From Lysinibacillus pakistanensis (GTDB lineage: Bacteria; Bacillota; Bacilli; Bacillales_A; Planococcaceae), in assembly GCF_030123245.1 (NCBI RefSeq), contig NZ_CP126101.1:122501-186500 (forward strand): DNA of 64,000 nt, in the 5' to 3' direction. Below are positions 29,039 through 36,716 of the stretch, piece by piece; position 1 is the stretch's first letter; each line of letters opens with the position of its first letter. The position numbers and the translations under genes are program-made. The notes beneath the pieces are model-generated. The model had not been told where the DNA came from, searched no databases, and was given only the letters and a program-made list of their open reading frames with translations.

Positions 29039-29200
29039 ACTTCTTTCAGCGGAAATCTCCCATCTCTATAGGTGGTGAGATGAATTCGAATCTAAGCTAC
29101 TTTTCAGAGGGTCCAAACACCCGTTGAAATAGAGGAACTCAGTCTAAGAACGCAACGTCCTGTGGCAATTTATCTGTGCGAAAGCGAAAGGAAGTTAATA
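29039..29200 (+). ncRNA. Structured segment resembling the RNA-coding end of an IS605-type (TnpB) element
   Basis: Two adjacent hairpins are seen: 29055-29081 (ATCTC/GAGAT with inner CCA/TGG) and 29102-29129 (TTTCA-GGGT / ACCC-TGAAA). They are followed by an unpaired-looking conserved-type stretch, GAACTCAGTCTAAGAACGCA, then CGTCCTGTGGCA near 29157. The layout recalls the 3' end of tnpB-type elements where the guide (omega) RNA scaffold is encoded. No tnpA or tnpB frame is present, so this would be a remnant or a stand-alone RNA. Recognition is from memory and uncertain. Confidence 0.35.
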
Positions 29201-29206
29201 AAGGAT

Positions 29207-29354
29207 GTTAGCCTAAAATCATCGCATCCATGCGATAACGGCTAACTGACCTGCGTTACGCGGGCCTAAACACAAAGCCGATTCCAGACGCAATTATGCC
29301 GAGGCATAATTAATACATAAGCCCACCACTATGGAGGATTAAGGAAAGGCGTCT
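29207..29354. repeat. Cluster of GC-rich hairpins upstream of the PfkB gene
   Basis: GTTAGCC/GGCTAAC (29207-29246) encloses ATCGCAT/ATGCGAT; CCTGCG/CGCGGG follows at 29250-29264; AATTATGCC-GA-GGCATAATT sits at 29292-29311; AGACGC at 29286 pairs with GCGTCT at 29349. The whole could fold into a multi-branched RNA ending about 75 bp before the kinase start. It may be a dispersed Lysinibacillus repeat, a leader RNA, or both. I could not match it to a known riboswitch core. Confidence 0.5.
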
Positions 29355-29427
29355 TCATGAAGTTTCACTTTATGCGACAACTATTTTCATGTTAATCTAT
29401 AATGAATAGACTTTTGGGAGGACAACA

Positions 29428-30375
29428 ATGACAAAGGATGAGAAGGATTTTATATTAGTCTATGGAGATGCTTTTATCGACTATATTGCTGATGATGTAA
29501 CAAATACATCTTTTACTAAATATATGGGTGGGGCGACTGTAAATGTGGCAGCGGGTATTAGCCGTATTGGTGCGCCATCTGCATTAATTACCATTACTGG
29601 GGATGACGAGGGCTCACAATTTGTGAGAGATGGACTTGCGCAAGAAGGGGTGACCCTGGATTATGCAGTTTTTAACCCTGCAAAACGTGTTAGCGGTGTC
29701 TATGTGCATTTAACTGAAGCATGTGAGCGAATTTTTAAAGATTATGTCGATGAGACGCCAGATTTACAAGTAGAAGCGTCCCAATTGAATGAAGAAGCTT
29801 TTAAACATGCCTCTGCGTTAACTGTTTGTTCAGGTACAATGTTCCATCCTACAGCACTTGAAACAACACGTGCTGCAGTAGAAATGGCTAAGGAAAAAGG
29901 GGCCATTATTGCGATGGATGCAAATATAAGACCTCTACGCTGGAGCAGTGAGGAAATCTGCCGTGAAACAGTCACATCTTTTTTTGAACAGGTAGATATT
30001 TTAAAGGTCACAGATGATGAACTTTTCTTCCTCACAGAGACAACAAATTTGGCAGAGGGAATTGAGCATTTAAACAGCTATCTAGTGCCAATTATTTTAG
30101 TTACTGTTGGTGAAAACGGCACATATGCAGTATTAAACGGTGAGACGGTTCATGTACCAACAGAGAAGGTAGTGCCAGTGGATACTACAGGTGCCGGGGA
30201 TGCTTTTATGGCTGGTGTATTACGTGATGTTCATTACAATGGCTTACCTACAACAGAAGAGGAGCTTATTCGTTGTGTAAGCTTTGGCAATAAACTAGGT
30301 GCTTTAGCGGCAACAAAAGCGGGGGCTTTAACAGCTCTTCCTTATTATGATGATATTAAGCATTTGCTTAAATAA
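29428..30375 (+). CDS. PfkB-family carbohydrate kinase (fructokinase-like)
   Basis: A 315-residue ribokinase-fold kinase: GDAFIDYIADD at the N terminus, YMGGATVNVAAGISRIGA near 32-49 (signature 1 region) and DTTGAGDAFMAGVL near 252-265 (signature 2, with the catalytic aspartate and anion hole). Overall similarity is to fructokinases and 2-keto-3-deoxygluconate kinases; the substrate is not certain. GGGAGG precedes the start. A Cys-based phosphatase gene follows after 19 bp, so they are probably one operon. Confidence 0.88.
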   Translation: MTKDEKDFILVYGDAFIDYIADDVTNTSFTKYMGGATVNVAAGISRIGAPSALITITGDDEGSQFVRDGLAQEGVTLDYAVFNPAKRVSGVYVHLTEACERIFKDYVDETPDLQVEASQLNEEAFKHASALTVCSGTMFHPTALETTRAAVEMAKEKGAIIAMDANIRPLRWSSEEICRETVTSFFEQVDILKVTDDELFFLTETTNLAEGIEHLNSYLVPIILVTVGENGTYAVLNGETVHVPTEKVVPVDTTGAGDAFMAGVLRDVHYNGLPTTEEELIRCVSFGNKLGALAATKAGALTALPYYDDIKHLLK

Positions 30376-30394
30376 TCATGTGGAGCGTGTATAA

Positions 30395-30826
30395 ATGGAG
30401 AAGAACTATGATGTGTTAGTGAAGGATCGATTATTTTTCGGTGGGGCAAAGGATGCTGAAGCGGCTTTTGAGCATGAGTCCGTTGATATTGTAATAGATG
30501 TTCGGGTAAATGGCCTTACCCCAGAAGAACAGAATGAGTCTGCATATCTGTACAAGCATTTACCGATAGCTGATGATGATTTAGAGGTAGCACCATCTAT
30601 AAAAAAGGTAGCCGATGAAATCATTTCTGCCTATGAGAATGGCCAGAAGGTATACTTTCATTGCGGAAGTGGCGGTGGACGAGCAGGTGTTGCAGCCACA
30701 GCTGTATTGATGGAGCTTGGATTTGCTAGCTCTCTAGAGGTGGCTGAAGCGGCTGTAAAGGAGGCACGACCACAAGTAACAATCCGTCCAAAAATGGCGG
30801 ATGCTTTGCGAAAACTATATAAATAA
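30395..30826 (+). CDS. Dual-specificity-type protein phosphatase
   Basis: A 143-residue protein with the HCX5R phosphatase loop HCGSGGGRAG (His89, Cys90, Arg96) and a general-acid candidate in ADDDLEVAPS near 56-65. The size is that of a bare dual-specificity/tyrosine phosphatase domain. It may act on phosphoproteins, but similar small enzymes dephosphorylate sugars or inositol phosphates; pairing with a PfkB kinase allows either reading. GGAGCG precedes the ATG. Confidence 0.85.
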   Translation: MEKNYDVLVKDRLFFGGAKDAEAAFEHESVDIVIDVRVNGLTPEEQNESAYLYKHLPIADDDLEVAPSIKKVADEIISAYENGQKVYFHCGSGGGRAGVAATAVLMELGFASSLEVAEAAVKEARPQVTIRPKMADALRKLYK

Positions 30827-30836
30827 TAATTAGGGG

Positions 30837-30868
30837 AGTACCATAAATTATTTTGGTACTTCTTTTCT
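30837..30868 (+). terminator. Terminator after the phosphatase gene
   Basis: AGTACCA and TGGTACT form a 7-bp stem followed by TCTTTTCT. Confidence 0.7.
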
Positions 30869-30939
30869 ATAAAATGGTCCTTTTTAGCAAAAAACATAAC
30901 TAAATAGATTTGTATTTCCTTATAATGGAGTTTCCTTAA

Positions 30940-30966
30940 TTTTGTTCTATACATATTAGAACAAAA
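30940..30966. promoter_or_regulatory. Inverted repeat 10-7-10 upstream of the ABC operon
   Basis: TTTTGTTCTA, 7 nt, TAGAACAAAA. The geometry and core (TTGTTxTA-N7-TAxAACAA) match the GntR operator at 9688 with one substitution per arm. It lies directly before a second copy. Confidence 0.65.
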
Positions 30967-30967
30967 T

Positions 30968-30990
30968 TTGTTATAGTAGTGGTATAACAA
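30968..30990. promoter_or_regulatory. Second operator copy, identical arms to the GntR operator
   Basis: TTGTTATA, 7 nt, TATAACAA: both arms are identical to those at 9692-9714. It ends 18 bp before the first gene of the YxlEFG-like operon. Two adjacent sites suggest cooperative repression. Confidence 0.7.
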
Positions 30991-31008
30991 TAAATTGAGG
31001 TGATCAGT

Positions 31009-31212
31009 ATGATAGAGCAGTTAGGGAGTATTCCATGGGCAATCATAGCACCACTAATCATCGTACAATTAATTTTAATGATTGTAGCTCTATTTGACTT
31101 ACGAAAAATTCACGCTACGAATGGTCCTAAGATTTTATGGGTTTTAATAATTGTTTTTGTTAATCTACTTGGACCCATTGCATACTTTATTGTTGGGAGA
31201 AAACAAACATGA
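31009..31212 (+). CDS. PLDc_N-domain small membrane protein (YxlE-like)
   Basis: A 67-residue protein with two transmembrane helices and the PLDc_N pattern, ending NLLGPIAYFIVGRKQT. In Bacillus subtilis the comparable YxlE precedes an ABC ATPase (YxlF) and permease (YxlG) in the sigY operon; the same three-gene order is present here, but sigY and yxlCD are absent. GAGGTGA stands before the ATG at 31009; a GTG at 31000 falls within this site. Its stop overlaps the next start by 4 bp. Confidence 0.85.
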   Translation: MIEQLGSIPWAIIAPLIIVQLILMIVALFDLRKIHATNGPKILWVLIIVFVNLLGPIAYFIVGRKQT

Positions 31213-32102
31213 CAATATTGCTTAAAGTAACAGGTCTGACTAAGCAATTTGCAGAAAAAGTTGTAGTGGATGATATTGATTTCACACTAGAAGAAAATAC
31301 ATCAACAGCTTTGATTGGACCGAATGGTGCAGGGAAAACAACAACTTTATCGATGTTAACCGGCCTTTTAAAGCCAACTTCCGGAAGTGTAAAGATGCAG
31401 AATGGTGAGGTAAGAGACAACATTGGTTTTTTACCACAATATCCACAATTTCATCCTTGGTTAAGTGCGATAGAGTTTACAGAAATGGCTGCTAAATTAA
31501 ATGGAGTCCCTGCTAAGAGCGCTAAAAAAGATGCACAAAAAACGCTTGAATTTGTTGGATTGGGTAATGATTTAAATAAGAAAATTGCCACATTTTCAGG
31601 TGGTATGAAGCAACGTCTTGGCATTTCCCAGGCAATTGTGCATAAGCCTAAATTACTGTTATTAGATGAGCCTGTTTCTGCTTTAGATCCAGTAGGACGA
31701 AGGGAAGTTCTTGATTTATTAAAGGGCTTACAGCAAGAAACGACTATTTTATATTCCACACATATTTTAAATGATGCAGAGGAAATGACAGATCAGCTAT
31801 TATTTTTACGTGATGGCAAATTAGTAGAGCAAGGAACATTGCGAGAGGTACGCCAGCGCTTTGATGAGCTCCATTATGTCGTAGAATTTAGCTCCGAAGA
31901 AGAGGCAAAACATTTTACTGATCAATATGAGCCAAAAGGCAAAGTCAAGGGCTGTTTTGTTTATATAGCAATTATTGATGAGGGGCCAAGTATGCAGCAG
32001 CTACTGAAATATTTAAGTGATACACCTTATAAAATTCGAAAAGTTGAAAGACAAACGGCTTCACTTGAAGAAATTTTTATGAAGGTGGCGAAAAGAATAT
32101 GA
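31209..32102 (+). CDS. ABC transporter ATP-binding protein (YxlF-like)
   Basis: A 297-residue exporter-type ATPase: Walker A GPNGAGKTT at 37-45, signature FSGGMKQRLG near 132, Walker B LLLLDEP near 154 and H-loop STHILND near 181, with a C-terminal extension as in CcmA/BcrA-type ATPases. Start and stop overlap its neighbours by 4 bp each, indicating tight coupling with the PLDc_N protein and the permease. Substrate unknown; related systems export antimicrobial peptides or lipids. Confidence 0.9.
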   Translation: MTILLKVTGLTKQFAEKVVVDDIDFTLEENTSTALIGPNGAGKTTTLSMLTGLLKPTSGSVKMQNGEVRDNIGFLPQYPQFHPWLSAIEFTEMAAKLNGVPAKSAKKDAQKTLEFVGLGNDLNKKIATFSGGMKQRLGISQAIVHKPKLLLLDEPVSALDPVGRREVLDLLKGLQQETTILYSTHILNDAEEMTDQLLFLRDGKLVEQGTLREVRQRFDELHYVVEFSSEEEAKHFTDQYEPKGKVKGCFVYIAIIDEGPSMQQLLKYLSDTPYKIRKVERQTASLEEIFMKVAKRI

Positions 32103-32881
32103 GAGGATTTAACGTACTACTGCATAAGGAATTTAGAGAAGCTTGGCGAAGCAGGAAGTTCTTATGGATACCTCTTGTATTCGCATTACTAGGTATGAGT
32201 GATCCACTGACGAACTATTATATGATAGATATTTTAAATGCTGTTGGAAATGTACCAGAAGGATTTGAAATGTTGTTACCAGAGTTAATGCCCGTTGATT
32301 TATTACAGGCTTCTATTGGACAGTTTCAAACAATAGGGTTATTAGTAATAATGGCTACTTTCGTTGGATCAATTAGTAAGGAGCGCGCAAATGGAATGGC
32401 GACACTCTTATATGTTCGTCCAATTTCATTTGCTGCATATTTTCTAAGTAAGCTTACGGTTTTAAGTGTTATAGGTTTGGTAAGTATTATAGCAGGCTTT
32501 ACAGGTAGTGTTTATTACACAGTAATTTTATATGGTTCATTTGATGTAGCAACACTTCTAGCAAGCTTTTGTACTTATTATGTTTGGCTGGTATTTGTAC
32601 TAGCGGTCACACTTCTAATGAGTGCAGCATTTAAAACAACTATTGCTACAGCATTTACGTTCATTGTCATTTTTGTTGGACAGATTATAGATGCATTGGT
32701 GGGCTCATTTTGGACCATATCACCGTGGAAAATGCCGGCATATGGTGTACAGCTTATCCGTGGTACGATGGAAATGTCGGATTATTGGTGGAGTATACTA
32801 ATTACGGTTGTACTACTTATAGCTTGTATCGTTTTAGGAATATGGACCATGAAGAAGAATGCTGCAATGACAAAGATTTAG
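32099..32881 (+). CDS. ABC transporter permease (YxlG-like, ABC-2 type)
   Basis: A 260-residue membrane protein with six predicted helices of the ABC-2 permease type. The cytosolic N terminus NVLLHKEFREAWRSRKFLW is typical for the family, and STGSISKERANGM-like sequence (GSISKERANGMATLLYVRPI) follows TM2. It forms the channel for the adjacent ATPase. It is the last gene of the operon and is followed by a terminator. Confidence 0.88.
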   Translation: MRGFNVLLHKEFREAWRSRKFLWIPLVFALLGMSDPLTNYYMIDILNAVGNVPEGFEMLLPELMPVDLLQASIGQFQTIGLLVIMATFVGSISKERANGMATLLYVRPISFAAYFLSKLTVLSVIGLVSIIAGFTGSVYYTVILYGSFDVATLLASFCTYYVWLVFVLAVTLLMSAAFKTTIATAFTFIVIFVGQIIDALVGSFWTISPWKMPAYGVQLIRGTMEMSDYWWSILITVVLLIACIVLGIWTMKKNAAMTKI

Positions 32882-32904
32882 AGCAATTTAAAAAATGGTG
32901 AAAT

Positions 32905-32935
32905 GGCTAGCAAAATAAAGTGCTAGTCCTTTTTT
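32905..32935 (+). terminator. Terminator of the YxlEFG-like operon
   Basis: GGCTAGCA and TGCTAGTCC form the stem and a T6 run follows. Confidence 0.88.
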
Positions 32936-33012
32936 GTTGTATAGTATATAGTTTTTTAATGGATTTAAAAATACATATTGATGCACAGCTTGAATGAATA
33001 GGGAGGTGTGAG

Positions 33013-33306
33013 ATGGCATCCATTATCTATTATATAGTACAGCTGGGGAACAGCTATTATCACGGGTCAGATGAAGATTCTATGCTTACTACAGATGAAG
33101 AGCAGGCATTTGCTTTTACGAATAGTGATACAGCGGAGCAATTAGCCACCAAGGTTAATGGAACTGTTTTGACAAGAGAGGTCAGCTTTGAAGAACTAGA
33201 GGAACTTTCAGCAGACCATTGGACAGAATATAATGCACTGCCAAAAGATGAACGTGACATAATTGAATCCTTTTGCAGCAAACTTAAACTAGGCAAAGAT
33301 GAATAA
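33013..33306 (+). CDS. Small acidic protein of unknown function
   Basis: A 97-residue soluble protein preceded by an ideal GGGAGGTG site. I recognise no domain. The sequence is acidic (many Asp/Glu around 20-80) with no signal peptide or membrane segment. It stands alone between two terminated units, 131 bp after the ABC operon. Its codon use looks like that of neighbouring genes, so it is probably real. Confidence 0.65.
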   Translation: MASIIYYIVQLGNSYYHGSDEDSMLTTDEEQAFAFTNSDTAEQLATKVNGTVLTREVSFEELEELSADHWTEYNALPKDERDIIESFCSKLKLGKDE

Positions 33307-33349
33307 ATTTCAGGTGAGTCGATCATTTTATCCCTTCAAATAATGTAAA

Positions 33350-33397
33350 TTCACAAACTGTTCAATGAAAGCGTTTTGAATGTGAACAGTTTGTGAA
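33350..33397. repeat. Perfect 15-bp inverted repeat
   Basis: TTCACAAACTGTTCA at 33350-33364 and its exact complement TGAACAGTTTGTGAA at 33383-33397, with an 18-nt loop. No U-run follows on either strand (AAACCTC follows), so this may be a two-half-site operator, or a stable RNA hairpin at the end of the preceding gene. Confidence 0.7.
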
Positions 33398-33539
33398 AAA
33401 CCTCACATAATGCTTTTCTTTTGAAAAAATCGGAGTAGAATAGGAATCAAGTTAGAAGTTGTTATAAAACAGATGGATAAAAATATTACCAATAGCTTAA
33501 TTGTTATAATACAAAAACAAATTGATGGAGGATTTTACT

Positions 33540-33662
33540 ATGTGGGTTATTACAGTATTTGAGCAAAAAGATGTTCGTATTTTTGAATATACAAACAAGA
33601 AGGAAGCAACACAAGCACTTCAGCATTTTAAGAAAAACGCAGTATTGTCTTATACAAAATAA
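33540..33662 (+). CDS. Forty-residue conserved-type small protein
   Basis: A 40-residue frame starting MWVITVFEQKDVRIFEY and ending NAVLSYTK, with GGAGG seven to eight bases before the ATG and a strong terminator right after the stop. TTATAAT lies about 35 bp upstream. The alternation of hydrophobic and charged residues and the good translation signals support a real gene; similar short proteins occur in Bacillus genomes as I recall. Function unknown. Confidence 0.75.
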   Translation: MWVITVFEQKDVRIFEYTNKKEATQALQHFKKNAVLSYTK

Positions 33663-33666
33663 TCTT

Positions 33667-33704
33667 AACCCTTAGCTATCTCAAAACGTAGCTAAGGGTT
33701 TTGT
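33667..33704 (+). terminator. Terminator of the small-protein gene
   Basis: AACCCTTAGCTA and TAGCTAAGGGTT form a perfect 12-bp stem followed by a T-rich tract. Confidence 0.92.
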
Positions 33705-33884
33705 TCTTTTATACAAACAACAACAGGAACTATTCATTTATTGTTAATTCTATCTTCTTTCTTCGCTTCATCTGTACCTTTTCTTGGAATCTTAGTCATT
33801 TAGGCATATAATGTAGCTATAACTCGAAATTTGTCAAATAACTCGGAAAATATGAAAACTAACATGTGAAGGAAGGTTAGTAAA

Positions 33885-34589
33885 TTGACAATACAAAATT
33901 CCGATCGTTTTCTTACAGCATTTAATCGGATAGATCATAGGTTAAGAGATATTGTGGGTGCCAAAGATTTCATGCCCTTTTACCGACTGATTGATCAAGC
34001 AAAGAAGAAGGATGTACTAGTGCGGAAATACGAAGATGATTTGAGGTCCTATGCAGACCTGAGAAATGCCATTGTACATCATCGAACATCGATGGAATTT
34101 GTGATAGCTGAGCCACATCTTGATGTGGTTAAAAGAATTGAGCATATTGATTCAACTATTGCTAAGCCTACATTGGTTGGACAAATGTTTCGCAAAAAAG
34201 TGCTTGTTTTTCAGGAAAGAGATTCCTTAAGGCATGTGTTGAAGGTTATTCGTCAACGTAAATTCACACAGTTTCCTGTATACCATAAAGATCAATTTAA
34301 AGGATTAGTGACGACAGTTGGCATTACTAATTGGCTAGCTACGATGATGGGAGGCAATCAAATTCCAAAGCAGATTCCAACCCTACATGATATTTTAATG
34401 CATGAAAAAAACCGAGTGAATTACAAATTTGTGAGTAGATACATAACGATTTATGAGGCTGAAGATATTTTTAAGCAAGGTGTGGAACGTGGTCGACGAT
34501 TTGAGGCATTGTTAATAACTGAGCATGGGAAGCCGCAGCAAAAACTAATTGGCATTATTACACCATTAGATATTGTGAAAATTGATTAG
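33885..34589 (+). CDS. HEPN-like domain fused to a CBS pair
   Basis: A 234-residue cytoplasmic protein. The N-terminal ~95 residues are helical and contain YADLRNAIVHHR with Arg60-N-A-I-V-His65, the RxxxxH motif of HEPN ribonuclease/toxin-like domains. From about 100 onward come two CBS motifs (FTQFPVYHKDQFKGLVTTVG and FEALLITEHGKPQQKLIGII), which usually sense adenine nucleotides. A nucleotide-gated RNase or a regulator of nucleic acid metabolism is possible but unproven. The TTG start has GGAAGG eight bases upstream. It stands alone and converges with the DUF421 gene. Confidence 0.8.
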   Translation: MTIQNSDRFLTAFNRIDHRLRDIVGAKDFMPFYRLIDQAKKKDVLVRKYEDDLRSYADLRNAIVHHRTSMEFVIAEPHLDVVKRIEHIDSTIAKPTLVGQMFRKKVLVFQERDSLRHVLKVIRQRKFTQFPVYHKDQFKGLVTTVGITNWLATMMGGNQIPKQIPTLHDILMHEKNRVNYKFVSRYITIYEAEDIFKQGVERGRRFEALLITEHGKPQQKLIGIITPLDIVKID

Positions 34590-34606
34590 CAAGACAATAC
34601 AAGCTG

Positions 34607-35326
34607 TTAAGGGCTTGATCGTCTTGCTTTATCCTTAAGACTGATATATAACGATCCATTTGCTTGAACTTGAGCAAAATAGACATCTTCAACGGATTGG
34701 ACATTCTGCTTTTTCAGCTTTTTCAATAGCCAGTCTTCTGTTAATTCAAGTTCAACTAGGTTTTCATAAATAAGCTGTCCATCTGAAACCACTTCGGTTG
34801 GAATATAGCTTGGCGGAGTAACATCGGCCTTCACATCCTGCTTAGTTGCTGGTTGTTCGGCGGGCTTTGGAAGCACACTCAATTTACCAGTAGTTTCAAG
34901 CAACGCATATTGAACATCTTGAACAGAGAAAACAGCCTGTTCTCGAAGCATCATTGTTAGCTCATCCATATGCAATCGATTTTTCTTTAAGGCAGATTCT
35001 AAAATAAGACCGTTTTGAATAACAATGGTTGGTTTGTCATCGATCAATACTCGAGCCTTTTTAGACTTAATAGTAATAATCGTCATTAAATAGGTTAACA
35101 CACTCCACCAAATTAATGCGATAAGACCATCTGTAAAGGGCGTCTCTGCTTGTGCTGCTATTTCAGAGGCGATGGAACCAAATGTAATACCTGTTGTATA
35201 ATGGAAGAATGTGAGCTGTCCAAGCTGCTTCTTCCCAAGAATACGAGCTAAAATGAGTAATGCAAAAAAGGAAAGTGTAGCTCTTAGAATCATTTCCCAA
35301 AAATTAACTTGAAAAAAACCGTCCAT
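34607..35326 (-). CDS. DUF421 (YetF/YrbG-like) membrane protein
   Basis: A 239-residue protein with three N-terminal transmembrane helices, the family signature RILGKKQLGQLTFFHYTTGI near 27-46, then a cytosolic two-lobed DUF421 domain (RVLIDDKPTIVIQNGLI). Between the lobes is a low-complexity linker (PKPAEQPATKQDVKADV). Family members are associated with spore or envelope functions in bacilli. The ATG at 35326 has GGAG nine bases upstream; other starts at 35332 and 35335 are too close to it. Confidence 0.88.
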   Translation of the reverse strand: MDGFFQVNFWEMILRATLSFFALLILARILGKKQLGQLTFFHYTTGITFGSIASEIAAQAETPFTDGLIALIWWSVLTYLMTIITIKSKKARVLIDDKPTIVIQNGLILESALKKNRLHMDELTMMLREQAVFSVQDVQYALLETTGKLSVLPKPAEQPATKQDVKADVTPPSYIPTEVVSDGQLIYENLVELELTEDWLLKKLKKQNVQSVEDVYFAQVQANGSLYISLKDKARRSSP

Positions 35327-35439
35327 ATTCATCAACTCCTAACACTGCTGTCGGAAATTAGCTTGTGCAAAAAGAGCAAGAATATGCGATAATCATTTAT
35401 TATCGTAATTTGAGAAAATTTAGAAAGTGGGTGTGCAGC

Positions 35440-36645
35440 ATGAACAATTCAGTAGAAAAAATAAATAATCCAATCTATCCAATTATGATTGCAATAGCTG
35501 TTGCCCACCTTATTAATGACACGATGCAGGCGGTAATACCAGCGATGTTCCCGATATTCAAGAGTGATTTAGGTTTAACCTTTACACAAATTGGACTTAT
35601 TTCATTTGTTTTAAATATGTTCGCCTCTGCATTACAGCCAGTGGTGGGTTTTGTTAGTGATAAAAAGCCCATGCCCTATGCTTTGCCAATCGGTATGATA
35701 AGTTCATTCATAGGTATTGCAATCATCGCGTTTACAACCCAATATTGGGTAATTATTATAGCGGTATTATTTTTAGGCTTTGGCTCTGCTATATTTCATC
35801 CAGAAGGCTCTCGTGTTTCATTTATGGCAGCAGGCTCTAAAAGAGGGCTAGCACAATCGATTTATCAAGTGGGTGGTAACTCAGGTCAAGCGCTTGCACC
35901 ATTGATTAGTGCCTATATTTTTAGTGTTTTTGGTCAACGTGGTGCCGCAATGGTATTAGTAGTAGCAGCTATTGGTATTGTTGTATTAAGTAAAATTGCT
36001 ACATGGTATAAAAAGAGGTTAGAGCAGGAACGTTTAGCAAAGAAAAAGCGTGTATTAGTATCCACCTTACCACCATTAACAAAAAATCAAGTGGGTATTG
36101 CACTGACTTTATTATTTACTATTATTTTTGCACGATCATTTTATACAACCAATATTACAAGTTTTTATGTATTTTATTTGATGGATCATTATGATGTCAG
36201 CCTTCGACTCGGACAAATTCTTATTTTCAGCTTTATGGCATTTGGTGTTGTAGGAACATTTTTCGGTGGTTCATTATCTGATCGAATTGGTAGAAAGAAT
36301 GTTATACTGTTATCTGTTGTTGTACCGATGCCGTTTTGTCTGGCACTTCCATATGTTCCATTATGGGCAGCTATGATATTCCTAGTGATTATTGGTACAC
36401 TCATTATGATTAGCTTTTCGGTGACAGTTGTATACGCCCAAGAGCTAGTCCCATCAAAAATTGGTACAATGGCTGGTTTAACTACGGGCTTTGCTTTTGG
36501 TATGGGAGCAATTGGAGCGATGGTCATTGGTGTTTTAATGGATCATAAGGGAATAGATTTTACGATGATGGTCGTTTCCCTATTGCCTTTATTGTTATTA
36601 GTAGCCTTTTTCTTACCAAAGGATAAACCTTCATCAGCAGTATAA
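35440..36645 (+). CDS. MFS exporter, fosmidomycin-resistance (Fsr) family
   Basis: A 401-residue transporter with 12 helices. The cytosolic loop FHPEGSRVSFMAAGSKRGLA and QSIYQVGGNSGQALAPL are hallmarks of the Fsr-type subfamily, and GSLSDRIGRKNVILL is the central MFS motif A. Likely a proton-driven drug or metabolite efflux pump; the true substrate cannot be read from the sequence. The start at 35440 is preceded by AAAGTGGGTG. It diverges from DUF421 with about 110 bp between. Confidence 0.88.
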   Translation: MNNSVEKINNPIYPIMIAIAVAHLINDTMQAVIPAMFPIFKSDLGLTFTQIGLISFVLNMFASALQPVVGFVSDKKPMPYALPIGMISSFIGIAIIAFTTQYWVIIIAVLFLGFGSAIFHPEGSRVSFMAAGSKRGLAQSIYQVGGNSGQALAPLISAYIFSVFGQRGAAMVLVVAAIGIVVLSKIATWYKKRLEQERLAKKKRVLVSTLPPLTKNQVGIALTLLFTIIFARSFYTTNITSFYVFYLMDHYDVSLRLGQILIFSFMAFGVVGTFFGGSLSDRIGRKNVILLSVVVPMPFCLALPYVPLWAAMIFLVIIGTLIMISFSVTVVYAQELVPSKIGTMAGLTTGFAFGMGAIGAMVIGVLMDHKGIDFTMMVVSLLPLLLLVAFFLPKDKPSSAV

Positions 36646-36651
36646 AAAATT

Positions 36652-36716
36652 AAACGCGTCTCAAAATTTGAATGAACCTGCGAAGGACATTTAAAATTTG
36701 AGAACGCGTTTTTTAT
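36652..36716. terminator. Bidirectional terminator between convergent genes
   Basis: AAACGCGTCTCAAAATTT pairs with AAATTTGAGAACGCGTT (one bulge) around a 24-nt loop, then T6 on the plus strand. The minus-strand Usp gene ends at its edge. Confidence 0.85.

Noticed and set aside
29207..29354. A known riboswitch (cobalamin, Mg or c-di-AMP class) before the PfkB gene
   Set aside because: I could not find the conserved core of any class I know, and the hairpins look more like a dispersed repeat.
30910..30927. A promoter TTGTAT ... TATAAT before the PLDc_N gene
   Set aside because: The two hexamers are only 5 nt apart, too close for sigma-A.
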